NCBI GenBank assembly: GCA_021772985.1
Contig: JAJFKX010000038.1
Coordinates: 1-64,000, forward strand
DNA from: Gammaproteobacteria bacterium
GTDB lineage: Bacteria; Pseudomonadota; Gammaproteobacteria; Xanthomonadales; Wenzhouxiangellaceae
Direction: 5' to 3'
DNA length: 64,000 nucleotides
Below are positions 39,334 through 47,806 of the stretch, in pieces. The notes under the pieces are model-generated. The model was not told the origin of the DNA and did not search any database. It saw only the letters and a list, made by a program, of their open reading frames with translations. How positions within the stretch are numbered: position 1 is the first letter of the stretch; every line of letters starts with the position of its first letter. Made by a program: the position numbers and the translations under genes.

Positions 39334-40686
39334 ATGGATTCCTTGCAGCAACAATTACAACAAGCTCAAAAAGCCATTGTACGTGGTCAACTGGATTACG
39401 CGGGTCGGATACTTGAGAAACTGCGCCAAACACATACTTCCACAGCCAAAGTGTGGCTGTTGTCTGCCGCCTGGTTTCAAGCGGTAGGTGATGCCCCTGA
39501 AGCACTGAATGCTTTGCAGCAAGCCGCTACCATGGGTCTGGCCGAGCCAGCGCTGCGCACCCAGGTAATTGATGCCTATATTTCCATGCAAGCCTGGTCA
39601 CAAGCACTGAGATTGCTTAAGCAAATGGATCCTGATGGTAATCTTTTTGCTGTATCGATGGCGCGTTGCGAATGGGGTATGGGTGACTATCAAACTGCCA
39701 TCAAACGTCTCCATAGTTTTGTGACGACAACACCCGAACATGTTGAAGCCAATGTCTCTTTATGGCAATGCCTGGAACGGTTCGGGCAATTTTCAGCATC
39801 AGATCAACAACGCCAACACTGCCGAAATTGGGCCGGAACCGATCCAATCACCACCATAATGGAAAATACTTTTTTGGTGGCAGATGGTCAATTAACCGCC
39901 GCCGCTGATTTGATACAGGCCTGCCAGTTACGGCTATCCACAGCACATGCAGGGCTGCAACGCGCGGATCGTTTAATCCATCAGTTGCAAAATTCTGAAC
40001 AGCCTGCCGCTATAGATGTGCAAGCCCAAGGCCCGACCAATAAGCTCAACAGTGCCCGTAATCAAGCTCTGGATGATGCTCATCAGCAATCCATGAGTTG
40101 GCTGAAAAGCCATGGGGAAACCCCATTTTTCGCTAGCTCGGCTCGGTTGTTGATGCACGCTTTAAAAACCTCTACAGCAATTTTTACCCCTTCAGACTGG
40201 TATCTGGAATTTGGGGTCTACTATGGTCGCAGCCTCAGCGTACTAGCCAGCTCTGAATTATCACAAGCATTGCATTGGCATGGTTTTGACAGCTTCAGCG
40301 GACTACCTGAGGATTGGTCAGAAAAAGAAACCAAAGGCAGTTATTCAACCGACGGACAGGTCCCGGAAATGCCGGATAACGTCACCCTGCATGAGGGTTG
40401 GTTCAATGATACGCTGCCGCCGTTTATTGCGCAGGATAAGCAAGCAAGTGCAGCTTTCATCCATATCGACTGCGATTTGTTCAGCTCCACTCAAACCGCA
40501 CTGGAAGCGCTGCGCGACCGCTGCCGTCCAGGAACCGTGATTCAATTCGATGAATTGATTGGTTATCCCGGTTATCAACAACATGAATGGCGTGCCTGGC
40601 AGGCGTTCCTGCAGCAATGGCCACAAGGCTATCGGCTGCTCGGCTCGGTATTCATGGGACGTGCTGTTGCTGTGCAACTGAATTGA
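39334..40686 (+). CDS. TPR protein fused to TylF-like methyltransferase
   Basis: The first 230 residues of this 450-aa protein form TPR-like helical repeats (QAQKAIVRGQLDYAGRILEK, FQAVGDAPEALNALQQAATM, ECGM-type turns such as CEWGMGDYQTAIKRL). The second half is a TylF/macrocin O-methyltransferase-like SAM domain: WYLEFGVYYGRSLSVLA, HGFDSFSGLPEDW, GWFNDTLPPFI, FIHIDCDLFSSTQTALEAL and VIQFDELIGYPG. Such methyltransferases act on sugars in glycans and antibiotics. The TPR part may bind the acceptor. It lies directly upstream of bioB; I see no functional link. Confidence 0.85.
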   Translation: MDSLQQQLQQAQKAIVRGQLDYAGRILEKLRQTHTSTAKVWLLSAAWFQAVGDAPEALNALQQAATMGLAEPALRTQVIDAYISMQAWSQALRLLKQMDPDGNLFAVSMARCEWGMGDYQTAIKRLHSFVTTTPEHVEANVSLWQCLERFGQFSASDQQRQHCRNWAGTDPITTIMENTFLVADGQLTAAADLIQACQLRLSTAHAGLQRADRLIHQLQNSEQPAAIDVQAQGPTNKLNSARNQALDDAHQQSMSWLKSHGETPFFASSARLLMHALKTSTAIFTPSDWYLEFGVYYGRSLSVLASSELSQALHWHGFDSFSGLPEDWSEKETKGSYSTDGQVPEMPDNVTLHEGWFNDTLPPFIAQDKQASAAFIHIDCDLFSSTQTALEALRDRCRPGTVIQFDELIGYPGYQQHEWRAWQAFLQQWPQGYRLLGSVFMGRAVAVQLN

Positions 40687-40691
40687 CGTGG

Positions 40692-40720
40692 TTGACAGCC
40701 CGGCAATTGCTTCACATACT
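40692..40720 (+). promoter_or_regulatory. Candidate sigma-70 promoter for bio operon
   Basis: TTGACA (40692–40697) and CATACT (40715–40720) are 17 bases apart, about 50 bases before bioB. The -35 is a perfect match and the -10 matches 4 of 6 bases. I looked for a BirA operator (TTGTAAACC-type arms) and found only ACCGGTTACACC, which is not convincing. Confidence 0.45.
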
Positions 40721-40770
40721 CATTGGACAAAACCGGTTACACCAGCCAATAATTATTATCAGGAATCTCC

Positions 40771-41769
40771 ATGTCGGTCAGTATTGAAAGTCTGCCTGCT
40801 GCAGCTGCGTTTACCGAAGCTCTTCGTCATGATTGGACACAAAGTGAAATCGAAGCAGTTTATCAACAACCATTCAATGATCTGCTATGGCAGGCACAAC
40901 AGGTGCATCGTCGATATTTCGATGCCAACCAAGTCCAGATCAGTACCCTGCTAAGCATAAAAACCGGTGCGTGCCCGGAAGACTGCAAATACTGCCCCCA
41001 GAGTGTGCATTACAACACCGGGCTGGAACGCGAACAATTAATGGATAGGCAGGTGGTCGTGGATGCCGCCCGCGCTGCTAAACAAGCCGGTGCCAGCCGT
41101 TTTTGTATGGGCGCGGCCTGGCGACAGCCTACCGATCGCAATATCGATAAAGTGATTGAGCTGGTACAGGCTGTACGTGATGAAGGCATGGAAACCTGCC
41201 TGACCCTGGGCATGCTCACTGAAAAACAGGCGCACAAGTTAAAAACAGCAGGTCTCGATTACTATAATCATAACCTCGACAGCTCTCCTGAATATTATAA
41301 AAAAGTCATCTCTACCCGCAGTTACCAGGAACGGCTGGACACATTGAAAAATGTCCGTGATGCCGGCATGAAAACCTGTTCCGGTGGGATTATCGGTATG
41401 GGTGAACAACGCGATGATCGACTAGGCTTGTTACAGCAACTGGCTAACCTGCCGGAACATCCACAAAGCGTACCCATAAACATGCTGGTACAAGTTAAAG
41501 GAACACCTCTGCACGGTACTGAAGAACTGGACCCGCTGGAATTCGTTCGGACAATTGCTACCGCGCGAATCATGATGCCCAAATCAATGGTCAGGTTGTC
41601 TGCCGGGCGTAGCAGTATGAGTGATGAAATGCAGTCTTTGTGTTTTTTAGCCGGCGCCAATTCTATTTTTTATGGGGATAAACTGCTGACCACAGAAAAC
41701 CCAGAGGCCGATGCTGACCGCATGCTGTTCAACCGGTTGGGCATCAAGACAATGGAAAAGCCGCAATAA
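40771..41769 (+). CDS. bioB: Biotin synthase
   Basis: BioB inserts sulfur into dethiobiotin using radical SAM chemistry. The 4Fe-4S motif is [11 protein letters not shown]; the 2Fe-2S cluster Cys and Arg ligands are in [19 protein letters not shown] and [15 protein letters not shown]. At 332 aa it is of normal length. It is the first of five bio genes in tight succession (bioB–F–H–C–D). Confidence 0.97.
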   Translation: MSVSIESLPAAAAFTEALRHDWTQSEIEAVYQQPFNDLLWQAQQVHRRYFDANQVQISTLLSIKTGACPEDCKYCPQSVHYNTGLEREQLMDRQVVVDAARAAKQAGASRFCMGAAWRQPTDRNIDKVIELVQAVRDEGMETCLTLGMLTEKQAHKLKTAGLDYYNHNLDSSPEYYKKVISTRSYQERLDTLKNVRDAGMKTCSGGIIGMGEQRDDRLGLLQQLANLPEHPQSVPINMLVQVKGTPLHGTEELDPLEFVRTIATARIMMPKSMVRLSAGRSSMSDEMQSLCFLAGANSIFYGDKLLTTENPEADADRMLFNRLGIKTMEKPQ

Positions 41770-41776
41770 TTTGACC

Positions 41777-42949
41777 ATGACAACATGGCGAGACGTTCTT
41801 GACCGACGTCTGCAACACCATCGCGAGCAACAACTCGAACGCCAGCTTATCGCATTCGAAACACTGGATGCCACGCGTATCAGAATGGCCGGCACCAACC
41901 GGCCGCTGGTTAATTTTTCCAGCAATGATTATCTGGGATTACGCAGCCACCCAAAACTGATATCTGCTGCAAAGATAACCACGGATTTCCCTGTGACCGG
42001 TGCAGGCGCAGCTCGCCTGATTGGTGGCAATCATCCATTACATGAACAGCTGGAATCCGAGTTGGCCACTTTTTTCCAGCGCGATGCCGCGATGCTTTTC
42101 AGTACTGGTTATGTAGCCAACCTATCCGTATTGCAGGCATTGTGCCGACGTGGAGATGTGATTGTTCAGGATCGCCTATGCCATGCTTCATTGATTGATG
42201 GAGGGCGCTTGGCGGATGGCAAACTGTTACGTTACCGGCACCGTGATATTGAGCATTGTCAGACCCTGCTGGAACAGACCGCCAAGTTGAGAGTATTGGC
42301 CACCGATGGGGTGTTTTCCATGGACGGGGATCTGGCGCCGGTAACCGCTCTGGCCAAGCTGGCCAGGACCCTGGATGCCTTGTTTATGGTTGATGATGCG
42401 CATGGTATCGGCGTATTGGGCGAAACGGGTTCTGGCTTACTGGAACATGCCGGGCTATCTCAAACTGAGGTCCCATTGTTACTTGGCACCTTCGGCAAAG
42501 CCTTTGGTCTGGCTGGTGCCTTTGTCACCGGCAGCCAGGTTTTAATTGATTATCTGCGCAATTTCGCCCGTGGCTGGATATACAGTACCGCAACCCCCCT
42601 ACCACTGGTGATTGCGCAACGTGCCGCTTTGCAGCTTGTTCAGGCTGAACCGGAGCGTCGTTGGCAATTACAACACAATATTGCATATTTTAAACAGCTT
42701 GCGGAGCAACGGTTGTTGCCCTTATTGGCTTCGGATACAGCTATTCAACCGCTGCTGGTTGGCTCCAGCGCAGCGGCACTGCAACTACAGGCAAAACTTC
42801 AGTCGCAGGGGTTTTATGTTGCTGCGATAAGACCACCAACGGTTCCGCCCGGCACCAGCAGATTGCGAATCACGCTGAGCAGTGAGCATCAGCAAAGCGA
42901 TATCGAACGCCTGGTAGCTGCGTTAGCAGTAGACATTGTGCCGGCATGA
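41777..42949 (+). CDS. bioF: 8-amino-7-oxononanoate synthase
   Basis: BioF condenses pimeloyl-ACP with L-alanine to make 8-amino-7-oxononanoate (PLP-dependent). The 390-aa protein has NFSSNDYLGLRSHPKL, GAGAARLIGGNHPLHEQLE, the Asp-containing MVDDAHGIGVLG and the PLP-lysine motif LLGTFGKAFGLAGAFV. I chose ATG 41777 (MTTWRDVLD), seven bases after bioB. Its stop overlaps the bioH start by four bases. Confidence 0.97.
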   Translation: MTTWRDVLDRRLQHHREQQLERQLIAFETLDATRIRMAGTNRPLVNFSSNDYLGLRSHPKLISAAKITTDFPVTGAGAARLIGGNHPLHEQLESELATFFQRDAAMLFSTGYVANLSVLQALCRRGDVIVQDRLCHASLIDGGRLADGKLLRYRHRDIEHCQTLLEQTAKLRVLATDGVFSMDGDLAPVTALAKLARTLDALFMVDDAHGIGVLGETGSGLLEHAGLSQTEVPLLLGTFGKAFGLAGAFVTGSQVLIDYLRNFARGWIYSTATPLPLVIAQRAALQLVQAEPERRWQLQHNIAYFKQLAEQRLLPLLASDTAIQPLLVGSSAAALQLQAKLQSQGFYVAAIRPPTVPPGTSRLRITLSSEHQQSDIERLVAALAVDIVPA

Positions 42950-43722
42950 AAATGTTGGTAGAGCAGCATCCATCAACCAGTCGTTCAGCCGGCAATCTGG
43001 TATTGCTACACGGCTGGGCCATGCACAGCGGTATTTGGCAATCAGTTATCGAGCAGTTGCAATCACAACACAACATCTGGTGTGTTGACCTGCCCGGCCA
43101 TGGTCTCGCTCGTGAACAAGCGTGGCCGGAACAACCTCTCAAGCTACTGAAACCACTCAGTGAGCAGCTACCAGATGATAGTGTTTGGCTGGGTTGGTCA
43201 ATGGGTGGTTTATTTGCCCTGCAAGCTGCCCAAGAGCAGTTTTGTAAAGCGCTGATTCTGGTCGCGAGTAATCCTTGTTTTGTGCAGCAACCTCACTGGC
43301 CAAGTGCGGTGCCGGCTGAAGTGTTTCAGCAATTTAGCGAGGATCTGTCGACTGGGTTTGAACGCTCGCTACGCCGGTTTTTGGCCCTGGAGGTACATGG
43401 CAGTGACTCTGCCAAAGAGCAATTGCAACAATTACAAACCATCGCTTTCAGCCGCGGCACGCCATCATTGGCTGCTTTGCAAGGTGGCCTGCAGTTATTA
43501 CAGCAGGCCGATTTCAGTGAAACGCTACCGACTATCACCTTGCCTGTTTTAATCGTTGGTGGGCGGCGTGACCGCTTGGTGCCATGGACAAGCTTAAAAC
43601 AAACCGCCCAACAGATGCCTAACGCAACCTTGAAGCGGATCCCCGGTGCCGGCCATGCGCCGTTTATCGGTGATCCGGTGATGTTTTCAGAGCTGGTGCT
43701 GGAATTTTGTAATGGACTTTGA
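42946..43722 (+). CDS. bioH: Pimeloyl-ACP methyl ester carboxylesterase
   Basis: BioH removes the methyl group that BioC added, releasing pimeloyl-ACP for BioF. The 258-aa alpha/beta hydrolase has VLLHGWAMHSGIWQS, the nucleophile elbow LGWSMGGLFALQAA, the Asp in VGGRRDRLVP and the His in PGAGHAPFIG. In E. coli bioH lies apart from the bio operon; here it is within it, between bioF and bioC with overlaps on both sides. Confidence 0.94.
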   Translation: MKMLVEQHPSTSRSAGNLVLLHGWAMHSGIWQSVIEQLQSQHNIWCVDLPGHGLAREQAWPEQPLKLLKPLSEQLPDDSVWLGWSMGGLFALQAAQEQFCKALILVASNPCFVQQPHWPSAVPAEVFQQFSEDLSTGFERSLRRFLALEVHGSDSAKEQLQQLQTIAFSRGTPSLAALQGGLQLLQQADFSETLPTITLPVLIVGGRRDRLVPWTSLKQTAQQMPNATLKRIPGAGHAPFIGDPVMFSELVLEFCNGL

Positions 43723-44596
43723 TCGTCGCGAAATACAACGCGCGTTCGGACGTGCTTCCAGCCATTATGAGCAACATGCCTGGTTGCAACAGGAAGTCCG
43801 CTCACGATTGTACGAGCGTCTGGATGATATCCAAACCGAACCAAAACGTATTCTAGACCTGGGTTGCGGTACAGGCGCCGGCACCGCTGAATTGAAGCAG
43901 CGCTATCACCCGGCCCAGGTTATTGGCCTGGATTTTGCCCTTCCCATGTGCCTTGAATGTCAGCGCCAATCCCGTTGGCGCCGCCCTATTTATACGATAC
44001 AGGGTGATGTGGCCCAGCTGCCTCTTGCTGCCAACAGTATTGATCTGGTAGTGGCCAATTTGGTGTTCCAATGGGTCGATGATTTACCTGCTGTGCTTAA
44101 TAATTTAAGGCGGGTTTTAAAACCGGGTGGGGTCTTACTGTTTTCCACCTTTGGCCCGGATACATTGAATGAGTTACGTCAGGCCTGGGCGGTGGCAGAC
44201 CAGTTGCCACGCATCAGCCGTTTTGTAGATCAACATATTATTGGCGATTTACTGCTCAGCATCGGGTTTCGTGATCCGGTAATGGATTGTGATCTGATCA
44301 CCTCGACCTACTCCACAGTAGACGTTTTGATGCAGGACCTGAAAGCTATAGGCGCACATAATGCCAATCAGCAACGGCCGCGTGGCTTAACCGGTAAAAC
44401 GAAGTTTAATGCCATGCGTCAGGCTTATGAGCGGTTTCGGGATCCACAATCAGATAAACTGCCAGCAACCTGGGAAGTGGTTTACGCCAATGCCTGGGGA
44501 CCATCAGATGGGCAACCCCTGCGCAACCCTGATGGTGGTGAACGGGCAACATTTTCTGTTGATTCATTGCGTGATAGGTTGAGGAAAAAATCATGA
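43712..44596 (+). CDS. bioC: Malonyl-ACP O-methyltransferase
   Basis: BioC methylates malonyl-ACP so that the fatty-acid enzymes can extend it to pimeloyl methyl ester. The 294-aa protein has the class I SAM-binding site LDLGCGTGAGTAELKQR, the acidic motif IGLDFALPM, VANLVFQWVDDLP and LLFSTFGPDTLNELR. It overlaps bioH by 11 bases and bioD by four. Confidence 0.95.
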   Translation: MDFDRREIQRAFGRASSHYEQHAWLQQEVRSRLYERLDDIQTEPKRILDLGCGTGAGTAELKQRYHPAQVIGLDFALPMCLECQRQSRWRRPIYTIQGDVAQLPLAANSIDLVVANLVFQWVDDLPAVLNNLRRVLKPGGVLLFSTFGPDTLNELRQAWAVADQLPRISRFVDQHIIGDLLLSIGFRDPVMDCDLITSTYSTVDVLMQDLKAIGAHNANQQRPRGLTGKTKFNAMRQAYERFRDPQSDKLPATWEVVYANAWGPSDGQPLRNPDGGERATFSVDSLRDRLRKKS

Positions 44597-45228
44597 CCCG
44601 GCATTACTTCATTACCGGTACTGATACTGAAATCGGTAAAACCTATGTCACCTGTGAAATTGCCCGCCAGCTACGCGAGCAAGGCCAAACTGTCAGCTGT
44701 TTCAAACCCGTTGCCAGTGGTGCTGCGATGTTGCATGGTGAATTGGTGAATGATGATGCAGTTAAACTGCAACAAGCGGCATCCACGCAGCTGCCAATGA
44801 AACAGATTAATCCTTATTGTTTCGAGCCAGCCATTGCACCCCATATCGCGGCACAACAAGCTGGTGTTGAAATTGATCTCAATGTGATCCAGCAATGCAT
44901 TGCATCAGCGGATACCGACGTGGTGCTAATCGAGGGCTTTGGCGGTTGGCTGGCGCCGGTGTCGTTAGCTGCAGACAATACTCTCTGGCAGGCTGATATT
45001 GCCCGAAGCTTTAATGCTGAAGTTGTTCTGGTGGTCGGTATTCGTTTAGGCTGTTTGAATCACTCGATGTTAAGCGTGAAACAAATACAGCAAGATGGTT
45101 TTATTTTGAAAGGTTGGATTGCTAATCAACTTGATCCGGATATGCCGATGCTTACCCAAAATATAGAAACCCTGAGTCAAATAATATCCCCTCCGCTGTT
45201 CAACTTTACTTTCCAAACAGATGCATAA
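44593..45228 (+). CDS. bioD: Dethiobiotin synthetase
   Basis: BioD carboxylates 7,8-diaminopelargonate with ATP to form dethiobiotin. The 211-aa P-loop protein has ITGTDTEIGKTYVTCEIARQ, the carboxylation-site CFKPVASGA and VLIEGFGGWLAPVS. It ends the cluster. bioA, for the aminotransferase step between BioF and BioD, is not in this window and must lie elsewhere. Confidence 0.95.
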   Translation: MTRHYFITGTDTEIGKTYVTCEIARQLREQGQTVSCFKPVASGAAMLHGELVNDDAVKLQQAASTQLPMKQINPYCFEPAIAPHIAAQQAGVEIDLNVIQQCIASADTDVVLIEGFGGWLAPVSLAADNTLWQADIARSFNAEVVLVVGIRLGCLNHSMLSVKQIQQDGFILKGWIANQLDPDMPMLTQNIETLSQIISPPLFNFTFQTDA

Positions 45229-45288
45229 CAGCATGCATTAGTCCCTGACGAAATCTGTGATCCCAGCACAATCCGTCAATAAGTGCTT

Positions 45289-46371
45289 TTATGGCAAATG
45301 TGGTCTGGCTAAATAATCCTTGCTTTGCATTTCCTGCAGGCGGCTTAAGGTGCGCTGAAACTCAAACCCCAGCCGATGTCCGGAATACAATTGGTCCATC
45401 GCGACTTCTGCCGACAACACCAACTTAACCTGCCGATCATAAAACGTATCCACTAAGTTGATAAACCGCCGACAGGCATCGTTGTCATCATTGCCCATAG
45501 CCGGTACAGCTTCGATAAAAACCGTTGCAAACCGACGTGCGAGCTCAATGTAATCATCAACACTTCTGGCTTCCCGGCACAGTGCAGAAAAGCCAAACCA
45601 GGCCACACTGTTGGCAATCCGCAAAGTTTCAATTCCCCGGTTGTTGATCATCAATGGTTTACCGCGGTGCCAGGTACCAGGCACGACTTCTTCAAAAATT
45701 TGGTGTAATCCCCGGCAGGCCTTTTCATCCAATGGATAATGGAACAACCGGGCTTTTTCCAGTTGTCTTAGGCGATAATCCTGAGCCGCAGCCAATTCAT
45801 GGATGTCGCAATGCTTTTTTAATAATTCTATGCTGGGTAAAAACCGGGCTCTTTGTAAACCATCGCGGTACAAATCATCCGGATGCACATTGGAAGTGGC
45901 CACCAATAACACTTTGCGTGTAAACAGCCGCGCCAATAAGCCACTAAGCAGCATAGCATCGCCAATGTCACTGACAAAGAACTCATCAAAACACAAAACA
46001 TGTGCATGATCTGCGATTTCATCAGCCAGTTTTGGTAACGGATCCTGGCCATTACCCAGTGATTTGAGGCGATCGTGAACTTCACCCATTAAACGGTGAA
46101 AATGTACCCGTCGTTTACTTACACCATCAGGCAGACATTCATAAAACAGATCCATCAACCAGGTCTTGCCACGACCTACACCGCCGCATAGATATAATCC
46201 TGGAATCCGTTCCGGCTGCCGCCAGAATTTCCACCCAGGCGTATCTTGTGCTGCAATAATCCGATGATAACGATCATCCAATAATTCCACTGCCTGGGCT
46301 TGGGCTTCGTCAGGGAAAAATTTACCGGATTCCAGTAATGCCCGATAGCGCTTGTGAGGAGAGTCTCCCAT
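45289..46371 (-). CDS. zapE: Cell division ATPase ZapE (AFG1 family)
   Basis: This 360-aa ATPase has Walker A in CGGVGRGKTWLMDLFYECL and Walker B in VLCFDEFFVSDIGDAMLLS, with sensor 1 in LLVATSNVHPDDLY. ZapE associates with the Z-ring and is needed under low oxygen or heat in E. coli. Start at ATG 46371. The alpha/beta hydrolase gene lies 12 bases upstream on the same strand. Confidence 0.93.
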   Translation of the reverse strand: MGDSPHKRYRALLESGKFFPDEAQAQAVELLDDRYHRIIAAQDTPGWKFWRQPERIPGLYLCGGVGRGKTWLMDLFYECLPDGVSKRRVHFHRLMGEVHDRLKSLGNGQDPLPKLADEIADHAHVLCFDEFFVSDIGDAMLLSGLLARLFTRKVLLVATSNVHPDDLYRDGLQRARFLPSIELLKKHCDIHELAAAQDYRLRQLEKARLFHYPLDEKACRGLHQIFEEVVPGTWHRGKPLMINNRGIETLRIANSVAWFGFSALCREARSVDDYIELARRFATVFIEAVPAMGNDDNDACRRFINLVDTFYDRQVKLVLSAEVAMDQLYSGHRLGFEFQRTLSRLQEMQSKDYLARPHLP

Positions 46372-46383
46372 CGCGAAAATTGA

Positions 46384-47067
46384 TCAGGCAATTGGCGCTG
46401 GCAGGTTTTCCCGCAAGGTGTTTTTAAGCAAACCGCGTAAATCCATCAGTCGGCGATGGAAAAAATGCCCTGCATCCGGCATTACCAAAAGCTGTGGCGC
46501 AGGCTCAATGCCGGCTGCCCACTCGCGCACTGCCTGGGCATCAACAACATCATCGTCTTCACCTTGAATGATCAGCCAATCACAGCCGGGTATATAGGCA
46601 GTCTCAAACTCCATACGTTGAACCGGCGGTGCAATGGAAATTAATTGCCTCGGCTCCAGTGTCTGCGCAGCACGAGCTGTTATCCAGGACCCGAACGAAA
46701 ATCCGGCCAGCCACAATTCATGGTCAGGCAGACATTGACGTGCCCAGTCATTGACCGCCAGCAAATCCTGTAACTCTCCCTGCCCATTAGCATATTCCCC
46801 CTGACTTTCTCCAGCCCCGCGGAAATTAAACCGCACCGTAGACAAACCCAGCTCCCGCAAAGACCGTTCCAAAATCGTCACCACCTTATTGCGCATGGTG
46901 CCACCGTGTTGCGGGTGCGGATGGCAGATGATGGCATAAGCCGGTTGTCTGAGCTCTGCTTCCGGCACATCGGCAATACATTCCAGCAGGCCTGCAGCCC
47001 CATCCAGAGTAAACTCCGTGGTGTTGTCTGGAAATGCTTCCGGCTGATGTTGAATTTGATCGGTCAT
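46384..47067 (-). CDS. Alpha/beta hydrolase, YfhR/COG2945-like
   Basis: This 227-aa hydrolase has AIICHPHPQHGGTMRNKVV, VRFNFRGAGESQG, the nucleophile motif LAGFSFGSWITA, an Asp in IQGEDDDVVDAQ and a His in PDAGHFFHRRL. The HPHPxHGGTM motif is typical of COG2945. Substrate unknown. It precedes zapE in an apparent two-gene unit and is divergent from acpH. Confidence 0.9.
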   Translation of the reverse strand: MTDQIQHQPEAFPDNTTEFTLDGAAGLLECIADVPEAELRQPAYAIICHPHPQHGGTMRNKVVTILERSLRELGLSTVRFNFRGAGESQGEYANGQGELQDLLAVNDWARQCLPDHELWLAGFSFGSWITARAAQTLEPRQLISIAPPVQRMEFETAYIPGCDWLIIQGEDDDVVDAQAVREWAAGIEPAPQLLVMPDAGHFFHRRLMDLRGLLKNTLRENLPAPIA

Positions 47068-47154
47068 GCTATCTACACATTGCCACGTTTACAGATCGGC
47101 CAATGATGATAACCTAGCCGGGTTAATAGACCAAAGTCGCTCAAGGTTACATGC

Positions 47155-47754
47155 ATGAATCATCTCGCTCATCTTCTTACCGCCGGTAGCAGCGACTCTG
47201 TGCGTTTAGGTGTCTTAATGGGTGATCATGTGCGTGGCAGCCATGTGTTGGAAGAGTATCCGGATAAACTCGCGATGGGTATCCGATTACACCGTGCTGT
47301 GGACAGTTATACTGATCAGCATCCTGATCTGGCACAGGCCCGCGAATTGTTTCAGCCCCCATTCCGGCGCTATGCAGGCATTATGCTGGATGTTTACTGG
47401 GATCACCTGTTAAGCCGCAACTGGTCAGACTATTGCCAGCAACCACTGGTTGAGTTTGCTGCTGCAACCATGGATCTGTTAAATCAGCATTTCGCCAGCT
47501 TGCCAAGCGGGTTACAGCGCTTTACCCGTTATGCCCGGGTAACCGGAGTGCTGGCCAGATATGGCGAAACAGATATGCTTGAGCAGGTATTTGCCGGCCT
47601 GAGCCAACGTATCCGGCATGCCAATCCGTTGGCCGATGCTTTGCCTGAATTGCAAGCGCAAACCGAGCCATTGTCGACTGTATTTACCGCCTTTTTTCCG
47701 CAGCTATTGGAATTTGCACACCAGTGGCGGCAAGAAAACAACACACCAGAATAG
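47155..47754 (+). CDS. acpH: Acyl carrier protein phosphodiesterase
   Basis: AcpH removes the phosphopantetheine arm from ACP. The 199-aa all-helical protein opens MNHLAHLLTA and keeps the metal-binding residues of this HD-related family: GVLMGDHVRG, AMGIRLHRAVDSYTDQHPDL and MLDVYWDHLLSRNW. The start at 47155 is preceded by TTACATGC with no strong ribosome site. Confidence 0.93.
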   Translation: MNHLAHLLTAGSSDSVRLGVLMGDHVRGSHVLEEYPDKLAMGIRLHRAVDSYTDQHPDLAQARELFQPPFRRYAGIMLDVYWDHLLSRNWSDYCQQPLVEFAAATMDLLNQHFASLPSGLQRFTRYARVTGVLARYGETDMLEQVFAGLSQRIRHANPLADALPELQAQTEPLSTVFTAFFPQLLEFAHQWRQENNTPE

Positions 47755-47806
47755 CTTTTTACTATCGCTCCAATGAGCTTTTCAATCTAATAACAACGAC
47801 ATGTAC

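Noticed and set aside
40721-40770. BirA operator upstream of bioB
   Set aside because: The sequence has only a weak ACCGGTTACACC; the conserved TTGTAAACC half sites are not there.
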